DNA of 64,000 nucleotides from an uncultured Tenacibaculum sp. Lineage in GTDB: Bacteria; Bacteroidota; Bacteroidia; Flavobacteriales; Flavobacteriaceae. Shown piece after piece: positions 50,209 through 58,686 of the stretch. The notes under the pieces are model-generated. The model saw nothing but the letters and a program-made list of their open reading frames with translations, did no database searches and was not told the origin of the DNA. Position 1 is the stretch's first letter. Every line of letters begins with the position of its first letter. Location of the stretch: positions 152,882 to 216,881 of the forward strand of contig CANMJA010000005.1 of NCBI GenBank assembly GCA_947498055.1, read 5' to 3'. The position numbers and the translations under genes are program-made.

Positions 50209-50895
50209 CTATACTTCAATAAATTTCTTGAAATAATCATTTAATGAGAAATCTGTTTGATAATCAAATGTTTCAGAAGTAATAAAGAGTGTTGAAATTC
50301 TATCTAATCTAAATTCACGTATGTTGTTTCGTAATCGACAGAATGCAACTAAAACCCAAGAACTCTCAGTGAAATAAATTGCAAGAGGTTCAATTTCACG
50401 AGTTGTATGCTCATCCTTGTAAATTGAGAAGTAATTGATTTTAAGAACATTTGAATTGGTAATTGATTTTTGTATTGAAGACAACCAATTACTTTTGTTT
50501 TTTTCGTTTTTCGTTGAAGCCTCTATTCTATTCTCCAGCTTTGAAATTTCTTCTTTTTCAAAAGCTCTAAGAGTCGATTTTATTTTTATTAGTAAAGAAT
50601 TGAAATCCTTAATCAAGGAAGTATCTCCTTGGTTTAGAATTAATTTTTCCGAAACAATTAGAGCATTTGCTTCTTCTTGAGTAATCATTATTGGTGGTAA
50701 TGAATAGCCATTCACCATAAAATATCCAACTCCGTTTTCAGAACCTACCGGAACTCCAGCATCTTGAAGTGTTTTAATGTCTCTGTAAACAGTTCTTAAG
50801 CTAATTTCAAATCTTTCAGCTATTTCACTTGCAGTAACAATCTTTTTAGATTGTAATTGAATTAGAATTGCTGTTATTCTAGTTAGTCTATTCAT
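50209..50895 (-). CDS. YafY-type HTH/WYL transcriptional regulator
   Basis: A 228-residue regulator. The N-terminal HTH (VTASEIAERFEISLRTVYRD) is followed by the typical LQDAGVPVGSENGVGYFM, and a WYL domain covers about 140-205 (VLKINYFSI ... REIEPLAIYFTESSWVLVAF). WYL domains sense small ligands or nucleic acids. It probably controls the downstream lipoprotein and DUF6194 genes. It is the first intact gene of the cassette-like run when read from the left. Confidence 0.88.
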   Translation of the reverse strand: MNRLTRITAILIQLQSKKIVTASEIAERFEISLRTVYRDIKTLQDAGVPVGSENGVGYFMVNGYSLPPIMITQEEANALIVSEKLILNQGDTSLIKDFNSLLIKIKSTLRAFEKEEISKLENRIEASTKNEKNKSNWLSSIQKSITNSNVLKINYFSIYKDEHTTREIEPLAIYFTESSWVLVAFCRLRNNIREFRLDRISTLFITSETFDYQTDFSLNDYFKKFIEV

Positions 50896-50907
50896 TTTTA
50901 ATTAATT

Positions 50908-51061
50908 GTGGAACGGACTTATGTGTGAAACGTAGCGTGTAAAAAGACGCTGACTTTTCGGGTTAACACAGAGTCGAATTTTTATATTTTCTTTTCTAAA
51001 TATGCATGAACCTCTCATAAAGGCTATATTAGCTATGTTTTATGAGCGGTGTTGTGCGTTT
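50908..51061. repeat. attC-like junction S10
   Basis: Imperfect palindrome between two minus-strand genes. Outer arms GAAACGTAGCGTG (left) and TTAGCTATGTTTTA (right) pair with G-T wobbles; the right end is GTTGTGCGTT. The inner stretch GAATTTTTATATTTTC matches the same position in S2, S4, S5 and S8. The following gene starts 13 bp from the left end. Confidence 0.55.
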
Positions 51062-51066
51062 GTGTT

Positions 51067-52173
51067 TTATTCAATTAGTTCAAAATTAGTTTTATTAAAT
51101 TCCTCTCCGTTAATGATTATTGACAATTGATGTTGACCAATATAAAATTTTCTTGTTGTTATTAATTTAAAGGATTGTTTTCGTTTAATTGGTGTTGTTG
51201 AGTTTTTGGAATATTCTTTTTCACTTATTTTAAAGACTTTCTTTGATAAAGTTCCATTTGCCTTTTGGTAATAAAGTCCGTATTCCAACCTTATTTTTGA
51301 TGTTGAACTGCTTGTATTTTCTAGTTCAAATGTAAATTCTAAAAATGTTCCAATTTTTACTTTAGGTGTAAGAATTTTAAAATTGTTGATGTTGATTTTT
51401 TCAACTGATTCAAAACCAAATAATTTCAAAGCTTCTTGATTCCCTTGTTTTAAAAGTGTTCGACAAGCATGTTTAATAAGCCAATCAGTTTCTTTCGTTT
51501 TTCCTTGCCAACTCTTTACTAGTTTAATTACCATATTCGGATTATCCTTTGAAATATCGTTTAAATTATTTGCAACACTTCTTCTAACACTTTCCGATTT
51601 GTCATTTTTTAACTGTTCTAGAATAGAAATAATAGGTGTTGGATTATTTTTTAATGATGGTATTGCTATTGCCCAAGGCAATCGTGGTCTACACCCTTCT
51701 GTTGCAAGTCGTCTAACCATTGGGTGTTTATGCTTTGACCATAGGTTCATTTGTTTTATCATTTCGACTTCGTATCTAATGATAAATGGTCTTACTGCAA
51801 ACTCACAACTTGTGAATTGAGTTATTTGTTCAAACGCTTTTATAGATGTATTGTAATTTTCTAAACCATATAATTCAATAAAATCAGGAAGAAACATAAA
51901 TTCTATACTATCCTCCTTAATTCCATTTTTTTCTAATTGATGAATTAGTCTTAAAATGTAATCTGAATTTTTATCGAAATTTTCAGACAAGTGATTTTTT
52001 AACACGATTGATATGTGTCGCATTCTCTGTTTTAATTCTCTGTTTTCCCATTTATTATCATAGATACAATTCAAAAATGATTTTTTATCAAAATTGGATT
52101 TTATTTGTATCAAGGTATCCGTGAAACTATCAAAGAATTTTTGATTGTAAATATTTTTAAATAATTCAGCCAT
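51067..52173 (-). CDS. DNA alkylation repair HEAT protein (AlkD-like)
   Basis: A 368-residue protein with a HEAT-repeat solenoid in its first 240 residues and the family signature HPMVRRLATEGCRPRLPWAIAI, followed by SVRRSVANNLNDISKDNP. This is the AlkD-like DNA glycosylase superfamily, which removes alkylated bases by flanking contacts and without base flipping. A C-terminal beta-sandwich (about 255-368) extends it. Catalytic residues cannot be assigned from motif alone. It is flanked by attC-like sequence on both sides, consistent with a single-gene cassette. Confidence 0.82.
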   Translation of the reverse strand: MAELFKNIYNQKFFDSFTDTLIQIKSNFDKKSFLNCIYDNKWENRELKQRMRHISIVLKNHLSENFDKNSDYILRLIHQLEKNGIKEDSIEFMFLPDFIELYGLENYNTSIKAFEQITQFTSCEFAVRPFIIRYEVEMIKQMNLWSKHKHPMVRRLATEGCRPRLPWAIAIPSLKNNPTPIISILEQLKNDKSESVRRSVANNLNDISKDNPNMVIKLVKSWQGKTKETDWLIKHACRTLLKQGNQEALKLFGFESVEKININNFKILTPKVKIGTFLEFTFELENTSSSTSKIRLEYGLYYQKANGTLSKKVFKISEKEYSKNSTTPIKRKQSFKLITTRKFYIGQHQLSIIINGEEFNKTNFELIE

Positions 52174-52204
52174 TATTCTTATTGTAAAGGTTTCTAAGCA
52201 TTAC

Positions 52205-52265
52205 GGACAACTTTAAATATATGGCAACTTTCCAAAAATGCCCAAGAATTCGTGTTAGCAATAAC
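52205..52265. repeat. Short attC-like junction S9
   Basis: On the minus strand it runs from TTGCTAACACGAATTC to AAGTTGTCCG, with an inner TTGGGCA/TTGCCA pairing. It is shorter than the other junctions and lacks their internal module, so it may be a different site type. Confidence 0.3.
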
Positions 52266-52277
52266 TTAGACTATTTT

Positions 52278-52994
52278 TTATACATTGTTAGTAACTGGAC
52301 TTCTGTATTCTGTTCTTGGATAATCTGACATTCTCAAATTGTCTTTTTGCAATTCAGTCAAAGTATTTTTTGCAATCCATTTTGCAGATTTACTCTTAAA
52401 TTTTAATATTTCGTTGGCAGTCTCTATTGCTCTTCGATTAAGGTCAATATTCCGTTTTCCTATGTTTCTTAATGACCAATTAACTGCTTTTTTTATATAC
52501 AATCGCTCGTCATTTGCCTCACGTTTTATTATTGGAAAAAATTGTTCAAATAGTTCGTTTTTTGAAGTTTTGTCTGCCATACAAAATGAAGCCATAATTG
52601 TAAATCCTGCTCTCTTTTCAAACTCCCGTTTTCTTTCAGTCCATTCCAATATTTTGGCAAGAGCAAATTTGCTCTTGGAAAAAAGGCCCATACTGAAACT
52701 GTCACAAACTTCCCAATTATCAAACGTCTTAACCCATTTTTCCATTAATTGTTCGGTAACGTCTTTTGGTTTAAACATTTTACTACACAAAAGACGACCT
52801 TCATAAATTCCGCTGTCAAAAAGCTGTAAAGCAAGTTCATTATCGTTTCCAATTTCTTTGGCTATCATTTTCAGTTCCTTGTGGTAAATTCCCAAAGAAT
52901 TGTTTGATGTTATTCCAAATTTTTTTTCTTTGAAAATGACTTTTTCTTCATCTTTTAAGTCATAAAGACACTCTATAATTTCGTTATAAGTCAA
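52278..52994 (-). CDS. DNA alkylation repair protein (AlkD family)
   Basis: A 238-residue HEAT-type helical protein of the DNA alkylation repair family. It has LCSKMFKPKDVTEQLMEKWV, WEVCDSFSMGLFSKS and RLYIKKAVNWSLRNIGKRN (the conserved KAVNWALRxIGKRN segment), then AKWIAKNTLTEL. It probably excises positively charged alkyl bases. Its start abuts the end of the DUF1801 gene (no gap), so both form one unit within a two-gene cassette. A second alkylation-repair relative lies in the next cassette. Confidence 0.85.
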   Translation of the reverse strand: MTYNEIIECLYDLKDEEKVIFKEKKFGITSNNSLGIYHKELKMIAKEIGNDNELALQLFDSGIYEGRLLCSKMFKPKDVTEQLMEKWVKTFDNWEVCDSFSMGLFSKSKFALAKILEWTERKREFEKRAGFTIMASFCMADKTSKNELFEQFFPIIKREANDERLYIKKAVNWSLRNIGKRNIDLNRRAIETANEILKFKSKSAKWIAKNTLTELQKDNLRMSDYPRTEYRSPVTNNV

Positions 52995-53318
52995 TTATTT
53001 TTTCGAATTTATTTCGATAGCTTGTTTTATATAATATTCCACCGCTTTTTTATTCAATTTTTTTTGTGGTAGAACTCTAATGGCTTTTCCTTTGCCAGTT
53101 AAAAGACCTAAATTGTCTTCCATTTTTGCGCCCTTAAGAAACCCGAAATCGATTCCATAAGGCATTGTTCGCATATGACAAATTCCGCCTTTTTCATTTG
53201 AATAGGTTGTAATACGTTCTTTTTTTGTCTCAATTATTCCGTCAAAAGACAGTAAAAATCCCCTTGCGTTTAGAAATAGTTCTTTATGTTCAGATTCCAA
53301 ATCTTTGTCGTATTGCAT
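52995..53318 (-). CDS. DUF1801-like small protein
   Basis: A 107-residue protein of the YdhG/DUF1801-like fold (TTYSNEKGGICHMRTMPYGID, then GLLTGKGKAIRVLPQKKLNK). It starts 19 bp after the attC-like core at 53337 and runs without a gap into the alkylation repair gene. Function unknown. Confidence 0.7.
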   Translation of the reverse strand: MQYDKDLESEHKELFLNARGFLLSFDGIIETKKERITTYSNEKGGICHMRTMPYGIDFGFLKGAKMEDNLGLLTGKGKAIRVLPQKKLNKKAVEYYIKQAIEINSKK

Positions 53319-53336
53319 AATATTTCTTTGTCTTGT

Positions 53337-53523
53337 TGCTAACGTTCAGTATAAGAAACGTAGGGCAGGTGATAAGTATTATCGTTTCGGTTTGGTACTA
53401 AGCTAAATATAAATATTTTGCTTTTTTAATAAACGTCAAATTTTATAGTTGATGACTTTGTAAATAAACACAAGTTTTTAGATTTAATACAAATGTCCTA
53501 TGTTTTTTAGCATTATTAGCCAC
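53337..53523. repeat. attC-like junction S8
   Basis: Left arm GTTGCTAACGTTC...GAAACGTAGGGCAG, right arm GTCCTATGTTTTTTAG...TTAGCC. The inner AGCTAAATATAAATATTTTG and the stem AACGTCAAAT/AGTTGATGAC match S5 closely. On the minus strand the 3' core reads ACGTTAGCA and the next gene begins about 20 bp later. Confidence 0.6.
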
Positions 53524-53530
53524 TAGTTTT

Positions 53531-53965
53531 TTATATTCCTAATGTTTCCAAATGTTTTACTTTATGATAAGTTAAAGTTGCTTTTATACATTCTTTTAAT
53601 TCTTCAACAGGAACTTTTTCATTTAACCGAAATACAATTGCTCTACTACCTTCAAAGTGAAACTTGTTGTCAAAAACTAATCTAAAAGTATCGACTAATC
53701 TACTTGTGCATTTAAAATACATAGCATATTGCTTAGGTGATTTTTCTTTCCAATCTATTCTTAAAGTACTTCCGTTTTTCGCTAAAAAACTTGGCTCTCC
53801 CCATTTTAAAGTTTCTTCTAATTTTGAAATTTCTTTTATTTCTTCTGCTGTTTCTAAAACCAAATCTCTCAAAAATAGCATTTTGTCCCGAATGAAATCG
53901 GGATAATTAGTAAATACTGTTTCTACTCTTGGGTCTGTTTTTATTTCAAAATTTCTTTTTTCCAT
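53531..53965 (-). CDS. DUF1801 protein
   Basis: A 144-residue protein with the DUF1801 pattern: FIRDKMLFLRDLVLETAEEI, LEETLKWGEPSFLAKNGSTL and RAIVFRLNEKVPVEELKECI. Members are thought to bind small ligands or iron. It lies 4 bp downstream of the GyrI-like gene and forms a two-gene unit with it. Unlike the DUF1801-like genes elsewhere in the window, it is the last gene before an attC-like site. Confidence 0.85.
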   Translation of the reverse strand: MEKRNFEIKTDPRVETVFTNYPDFIRDKMLFLRDLVLETAEEIKEISKLEETLKWGEPSFLAKNGSTLRIDWKEKSPKQYAMYFKCTSRLVDTFRLVFDNKFHFEGSRAIVFRLNEKVPVEELKECIKATLTYHKVKHLETLGI

Positions 53966-53969
53966 ATTT

Positions 53970-54434
53970 TTAGTTAGTTTTTACGGAAACATAAAAATCT
54001 ACTTCTGCATCTGATGGATTTTGGGCTTTCTCTCCAAAAATTTCAAAGTCTGCGGTATAAACTCTTTCTAAGTCCATTTCAAATATTTTTGCCCAATGGT
54101 TTACAATTAAACCCTGCATTAAATCTCCTTTTGTTGAAGTTTTTATATAATTACCTCCTTTAAAAGAGTTACCAACCATTCCGTTTGGAATACTATCTAA
54201 ATTTTCCACTTTACATCCCAAAATTGTTGTGTAGGGTTTTGTGTGGTCACTCTCGTATTCTGTGTATAATGAATAAATGTCGTTACTTATTTTATTCGGA
54301 ATTTTAGATATTATGTTTTCGGAAATAAATTTTTGCCATAGTTCCGCAATTTCTTTAGAGGCTTGTCCGTTTTCGTTTGTTGTTCTTATCGAGATTCCGA
54401 TGATGTTAAAAGATTCCATTTTTACTGCTTGCAT
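53970..54434 (-). CDS. GyrI-like/AraC effector-binding domain protein
   Basis: A 154-residue stand-alone GyrI-like domain (also the effector-binding domain of AraC regulators): FNIIGISIRTTNENGQASKE, then IYSLYTEYESDHTKPYTTIL and VNHWAKIFEMDLERVYTADFEIF. These domains bind small cationic or drug-like molecules. It lies 35 bp downstream of the remnant of a WYL regulator, which was probably its controller, and 4 bp upstream of the DUF1801 gene. Confidence 0.8.
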   Translation of the reverse strand: MQAVKMESFNIIGISIRTTNENGQASKEIAELWQKFISENIISKIPNKISNDIYSLYTEYESDHTKPYTTILGCKVENLDSIPNGMVGNSFKGGNYIKTSTKGDLMQGLIVNHWAKIFEMDLERVYTADFEIFGEKAQNPSDAEVDFYVSVKTN

Positions 54435-54469
54435 TTTTAATTTTTTTTATGGTTTAATGCAAAAGTAAA

Positions 54470-54745
54470 TTAGCTTTGTGTCAAAGGTATGTCAGGGGTG
54501 GTTTTATATTTTTCTCTGCATTTTTCGAGGTATTCTTCTAAAGTCATTTTATGAGATTCAAAATGTTGTTTTAAAATTTCCAATTTCTGAATACATTCAA
54601 GTCTAAATGCTTTAAAATCATTTTTAAGTCTGAAAAAGCGATAAGTATCCAGTTTTCTTGTGTTGTATAAAGAGCAAATGGTTCTATTTCTCTTATCGTT
54701 CTATTATTTTCTAATGATAAGTAGTCAATTTTTACTAGATTACTA
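54470..54745 (-). pseudogene. WYL regulator remnant, 5' truncated and frameshifted
   Basis: On the minus strand SNLVKIDYLSLENNRTIREI, then EPFALYTTQENWILIAF, aligns with the WYL domain of the protein at 50209. A one-T deletion (about 54641) puts the rest in another frame: FRLKNDFKAFRLECIQKLEI on to a stop at 54470. The N-terminal half including the DNA-binding domain is gone; the break coincides with the group II intron fragment at 54731. Confidence 0.65.
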
Positions 54746-54880
54746 TAAGAAAATTAAGTGTCATTAACGAACCGCCGTATACGAGACCCGCATAAGGTTT
54801 ATCCTGAGCGACAGTCGAAGGGTACGGTGGTTGTAGAGGCGCACTCTCTTCAATTATGGAGAGAGCCGTTTACTCGACTG
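54731..54880 (+). mobile_element. Group II intron 3' fragment (domains V-VI) with insertion
   Basis: It begins inside the end of the intron-encoded protein (LDYYKKIKCH then stop), followed by the 3' structural end GAACCGCCGTATACGAGACC ... GGTACGGTGG and the domain VI-like AGAGCCGTTTACTCGACT. Compared with 60961-61053, the tip of the domain V stem carries extra sequence containing CCTGAGCGACAGTCGAAGG. The 5' part is missing. Confidence 0.7.
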
Positions 54881-54895
54881 TAAGCCGTTTTTATT

Positions 54896-55104
54896 TTATC
54901 GGAATTGTTTTGGTTTCGTATTTCTACTAGCATTTTCTGCTATTTCAATAATTCTTTTTTGTTTAGTTTCTGGTCTTTTGGCAAGCACAATCCAGCTTAA
55001 TAGAATTTTCTTTGCTGATTTACTTAAACTTTCATAATACTCTAAAGCTCCCTCTCTTTTGTCAAATTCTTCCTTTAAGGCTTTTGGAAGAATTAATGCT
55101 TCAT
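54896..55104 (-). pseudogene. YdeI/OmdA-like C-terminal fragment
   Basis: NEALILPKALKEEFDKREGA, then SLSKSAKKILLSWIVLAKRP and KQKRIIEIAEN, the C-terminal part of the YdeI/OmpD-associated family (C-terminal OmdA helices). It has no start. Its 5' end is joined out of frame to the truncated Ada-like gene at about 55104, so a deletion fused two unrelated genes. Confidence 0.6.
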
Positions 55105-55419
55105 TCCCTCAATTTTTACAAATAAATCATGTAATCTTCCTGTGCCTGAAAGACCTGTCTTATATGCAGTTTCCAATAAAGTGGTTTGTGAATTATTTAG
55201 AATTTGTTTTGCGTGTTGGACGCTAATAAATTGTAAGAATTTTTTTGGGCTAACGCCTGCCCAATCTGTAAACATTTTTTGAAAATGAAAAGGACTTAAA
55301 TGAATTTTTTTTGCAATCTCTTTAAGACTAGGTTGTTCAGTGTGGTTTTGTCTTATATATTCAATAGCTTCTGCTATTCGAGTATAATTTATATATTCTT
55401 GCTTGCTCATTAAGTTCAA
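55093..55419 (-). pseudogene. Ada-like AraC domain, truncated
   Basis: The N-terminal AraC-type HTH region of an AraC/methylguanine-DNA methyltransferase fusion: SLKEIAKKIHLSPFHFQKMF, DWAGVSPKKFLQFISVQHAK and TGLSGTGRLHDLFVKIEGM. Intact homologs continue after IEGM into the Cys-containing methyltransferase domain; here it ends two codons later because of the junction with the YdeI fragment. The start is 55419 or 55410. The peptide might still bind DNA but has lost the repair domain. Confidence 0.7.
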
Positions 55420-55494
55420 ATTTTACAATGGCAAAAATATAATTGATTTCACTCTGATAAAACCCAAAACTTGCTGAATTTCACGGGATTTTTT

Positions 55495-55545
55495 GGTGTA
55501 ACGCACAACGTTTCGGCTATGCGCAGCATCCCGAAGTGTATTGCG
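55495..55545. repeat. attC-like junction S7, left arm only
   Basis: GTAACGCACAACGTTTCGGC then TATGCGCAGCATCCCGAAG. On the minus strand the 3' core is ACGTTGTGCG, identical to the cores at S5 and S1. The remaining part of the palindrome has been replaced by intron sequence. Confidence 0.5.
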
Positions 55546-55599
55546 TATAGGTATTGGAGTAACTACTTTTATTAGTAAGAGGATGATTTTTAAAGAAAA

Positions 55600-55745
55600 G
55601 ACAAAGCCATTACCATTGGTCACTAGGTTATCATTTAACTTAGTTGAAATTGGCTGCATAATAAGAGTCGTATGATGGGAGACTATCACGTACGGTTCTG
55701 TGAGAGGTTTAGGGGTGAAATTCCCCTTTACCTACTCGACTGTAG
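55600..55745 (+). mobile_element. Fragment of a second type of group II intron (3' end)
   Basis: AGTCGTATGATGGGAGACTA then TCACGTACGGTTCTGTGAGA has the form of a group II intron domain V of another class than 54731 or 60612. TTTAGGGGTGAAATTCCCCT and CTACTCGACT follow as a domain VI-like end. The upstream ATTGGAGTAACTACTTTT motif recurs at 58683. Confidence 0.6.
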
Positions 55746-55761
55746 CCAGTTTTCACATCTA

Positions 55762-57384
55762 TTAATCTATTATCCCCAATGTTTCATATAAATATGAATA
55801 TTTTGATTTATCTTTAGTATTGAACTGTAAACTCCACAATGCTTTGCCAAGGTCAAAATAATCTGCTACGGGTATGACTTCACTACCATTAACATATTTA
55901 GAAAAGAAGTTTGTGTAATCCAATCCCGTTGTGATTCTAATACCTTCTACAATATCATCCATATCATATAATCTTTCTGTTCTTAGAAAATTTTCATAAA
56001 GCCATCTCATAAGATTATCAAGGTTTTTTTCATTATTAGTTTTGGTTCTGATATCATAATCCAATATCATAGCGGTTACCCAACCACCATGATAAACCAA
56101 GAAATAATTCTCAAATTTATTCTTATTATTTTTACCAGCTTCACGCATTGATAAATTGTCAAAGCGTTCAGTACCTAAGTAACTACCAATAGGAATAAGA
56201 GAAGTTGATAATATGGTTTCCTTAGAAATTAATCCTAGTTTAGCTGCTGTTTGATATGTATAAAACTCTGTAAACCCTTCATTAAACCAATGTTCTTCTC
56301 CACTCTTATATCTAAATGATTCTGCATTCCATAAATGGAAAAGCTCGTGTAAGAGAACAGTTTTCCAATTTGCAGAACTGAATAATGTGTTTTCAGACCA
56401 ATTTAAAATTATTATTTTTGGATCAGCTTCCCCTCCAAGATTAGAGCTATGTCTGATTTTTACAACGAAATCATTATATTCTATATTTAGAGTATCTCTA
56501 GGTTTTCCCCCAAATAAGTTATTATAAGTTTCAAATCCTTTTCCTATTATTTCTGTAATTTCTAATTCTTTTTGTGATAATTCTGAATTTGAAAAGCTAT
56601 AATTAATTTTTAAGTTTTTCGTATTTACAGATTTGCTGATTGATTTATTTTTATTTTTTGAGTTCTTATTTTTTTTAATATTGATATTTGGAATCAAGTG
56701 CTTGTTCGAGTCGGTTATTTGCATATATGGTGAATCCTTAGAGAGGATCAATCCTTCACCTGGTATCCACTTGTCGTACTCCATATATTTAGCGGTTTGT
56801 ATTGCTTTATTTAGACCTTGTAGCTTTGCTACAAGATGAAGTGCACCATCAATACCAGCAGAGACTCCAGCAGTTGTAATAATGTTTCCATTGTCTACAA
56901 ACCTAACATTTTTTACTACATCTATTTTTGGATATTTTTCTTCCAGTAGATTAATTGCGCTATGGAAAGTAGTAGCCGTTTTACCGTCAAGAATTCCAGC
57001 TTCGGCTAATATAAAAGCACCTGTACAAACGGAGAAATAATATACAGGACTTTGATTTTTTACCCAATTAATTACATCTCTGTTTTTTGATGCAACCGAA
57101 GAATTTCCGCCAAAAAAAGCAATGATGTCTGCTTCTGGGGCATTATCAATAGTATAGTCTGTTTGTATTTTTAAGATGTTTTGCGATTTTATAAGCTTCT
57201 CGTCTAAAGACACCGTGAATACTTCATAACCAGCATAAGTAAATACCTCCATTGGACCAGCGAAGTCGAGTATTTCAACTCTGTCTTGAAGATAAAATGC
57301 AATGCTTTTTTTTGTCGATTCTATTTGTCCTTCGGCATAAGGCACATTCATTATTAATACTGCTAAAAAAAGAAATTGTTTCAT
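55762..57384 (-). CDS. Secreted fusion of DJ-1/PfpI domain and M1-like zincin domain
   Basis: A 540-residue protein. The signal peptide (to about 20) is followed by a DJ-1/PfpI domain (25-205) with the nucleophile elbow SVCTGAF (Cys120), then a Lys/Asn-rich linker (about 232-262). The C-terminal domain has HELFH (346-350) and Glu369 in WFNEG, the HEXXH-x18-E signature of gluzincins. The fusion of these two families in one exported protein is unusual. Its DJ-1 part resembles that of the GlxA regulator encoded just upstream. It has its own -7 element. Peptidase activity is inferred. Confidence 0.75.
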   Translation of the reverse strand: MKQFLFLAVLIMNVPYAEGQIESTKKSIAFYLQDRVEILDFAGPMEVFTYAGYEVFTVSLDEKLIKSQNILKIQTDYTIDNAPEADIIAFFGGNSSVASKNRDVINWVKNQSPVYYFSVCTGAFILAEAGILDGKTATTFHSAINLLEEKYPKIDVVKNVRFVDNGNIITTAGVSAGIDGALHLVAKLQGLNKAIQTAKYMEYDKWIPGEGLILSKDSPYMQITDSNKHLIPNINIKKNKNSKNKNKSISKSVNTKNLKINYSFSNSELSQKELEITEIIGKGFETYNNLFGGKPRDTLNIEYNDFVVKIRHSSNLGGEADPKIIILNWSENTLFSSANWKTVLLHELFHLWNAESFRYKSGEEHWFNEGFTEFYTYQTAAKLGLISKETILSTSLIPIGSYLGTERFDNLSMREAGKNNKNKFENYFLVYHGGWVTAMILDYDIRTKTNNEKNLDNLMRWLYENFLRTERLYDMDDIVEGIRITTGLDYTNFFSKYVNGSEVIPVADYFDLGKALWSLQFNTKDKSKYSYLYETLGIID

Positions 57385-57410
57385 GTTAGATTAGATTAGA
57401 TTAACTCTAA

Positions 57411-57418
57411 CAAAGTTA
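57411..57418 (-). promoter_or_regulatory. -7 element TAACTTTG of the fusion gene
   Basis: A perfect TAnnTTTG on the minus strand, 26 bp before the start codon at 57384. Confidence 0.5.
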
Positions 57419-57472
57419 TCTTTTAGGTTTCTTTAAAAAAGGACAAAATAACTAAAAGTAAGGACAACTTTA

Positions 57473-58414
57473 CTATGAAATGGAATTGTACTTTTTAAGA
57501 AGTGTCTTTAGCTGATTTGTGTTTTTATAGTTTAATTCTAAGGCTATGGATGTATGTGTATATCCTTTTGAGAGTAGATGTTCGGCACGTTCGACTTTTA
57601 AAATATTAATGTATTCTCCTATTGTTATTTGCGTTTTTTGTTTAAATTTTCGAGACATATTTCTCTTGCTCATATTAACTTGTTCTGCAATATCATCGAG
57701 CCTAAATCTTTTATTCAAATTGTTCATAATGTAGTCTTGAATCTTATGAACACTTGAATCTATGTGATTGCGATATTTTAAAAATGGACTTAATTGAGGG
57801 TCATCACCAGCTCTTCTAAAGTAGTAGACAATTTCGTTTGATATTTTAAGTGTTAAATTATATCCAAATAGTTTCTCTAATATATGAAGAGAAAGGTCTA
57901 TACCTGAAGAAACCCCAGCACTCATAGTGAGATTATCACTTATCACAAATAGATTTTCCTTTTGAACTTTAGTTTTAGGGTAAAGTTTTTGCAATTTATC
58001 TAAATATCTCCAGTGAGTTGTACTTTTTTTGCCATTCAAGATACCCGCTTCTGCTAACCAAAATGCCCCTACACAGATAGAACAAATATTTACACCTCTT
58101 TTGTGCCATTCTTTTAAATATGTTAAAAAATTATTATTGGTTTTGGTAATGTATAAGATATTTTCGCTACCAGGTACAAAAATAAAATCATCAGAAGAGA
58201 CTTCTAAATCACTTATGGGTATTAGTTTACTAAATAATAAGCCTGCACTACTTTTATTGTTTGTGCTATTATCTATACTTACAAATAAAAGTTCTAAATG
58301 AGCGCCGGCTTTTTTTGCCTCATAGAAAACATGTGCAGGACCACTTATATCTAATAAATGAACTTTTTCTGGTACGATAAAAACTATTTTTTTTTGTGAA
58401 GCCTTACTTATCAT
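57473..58414 (-). CDS. GlxA-family transcriptional regulator (DJ-1/PfpI + AraC HTH)
   Basis: A 313-residue protein with an N-terminal DJ-1/PfpI-type sensor domain (residues 8-180; SICVGAFWLAEAGILNG with the elbow Cys) and a C-terminal AraC double HTH (FRLDDIAEQVNMSKRNMSRKFKQKTQITIGEYI). GlxA-type regulators control amine or amino-acid catabolism and stress genes. The gene is 88 bp upstream of the secreted DJ-1/zincin fusion and is its probable regulator. Confidence 0.88.
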   Translation of the reverse strand: MISKASQKKIVFIVPEKVHLLDISGPAHVFYEAKKAGAHLELLFVSIDNSTNNKSSAGLLFSKLIPISDLEVSSDDFIFVPGSENILYITKTNNNFLTYLKEWHKRGVNICSICVGAFWLAEAGILNGKKSTTHWRYLDKLQKLYPKTKVQKENLFVISDNLTMSAGVSSGIDLSLHILEKLFGYNLTLKISNEIVYYFRRAGDDPQLSPFLKYRNHIDSSVHKIQDYIMNNLNKRFRLDDIAEQVNMSKRNMSRKFKQKTQITIGEYINILKVERAEHLLSKGYTHTSIALELNYKNTNQLKTLLKKYNSIS

Positions 58415-58435
58415 AGAATTTTAGGACAACTGTTA

Positions 58436-58470
58436 GATGTTTTTTTTGGACACCGTGTTGTGTAGCGTAT
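58436..58470. repeat. attC-like junction S6, right arm only
   Basis: GACACCGTGTTGTGTAGCGT resembles the right ends of S2 and S10 (CACC-TTGTTGTGCGTT, GCGGTGTTGTGCGTT). The left arm is missing, and the GlxA gene begins 22 bp away. Confidence 0.4.
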
Positions 58471-58680
58471 TTACCATTCTCTTACTTTTCCTTGATGCCA
58501 AAATTTTCCGGTTTTTGGAGTTTTATTCAGTAAATTTTTAAAATCATTAGCAACTTCTATCGGTTTTCTTGAAGCATCATTTCCTCCCATATCAGTTTGT
58601 GTCCATCCTGGGTCAAAAGAAGAAACAGTTACATTTTGATTTTCAAGTCTTTTAGATAGTAATTTTGTATACATATTCAA
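58471..58680 (-). pseudogene. Short-chain dehydrogenase C-terminal remnant
   Basis: The last 69 residues of an SDR: ALNMYTKLLSKRLENQNVTV, SSFDPGWTQTDMGGNDASRK and a TGKFWHQGKVREW end. The Rossmann motif and the YxxxK site upstream are gone; homology stops at ALNMY, where intron-derived sequence begins (58687). The product would be inactive. Confidence 0.75.
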
Positions 58681-58686
58681 TGCTGG

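Noticed and set aside
55423..55689. Minus-strand 88-residue reading frame as a gene
   Set aside because: It lies across an attC-like arm and group II intron sequence; the translation has no protein-like pattern.
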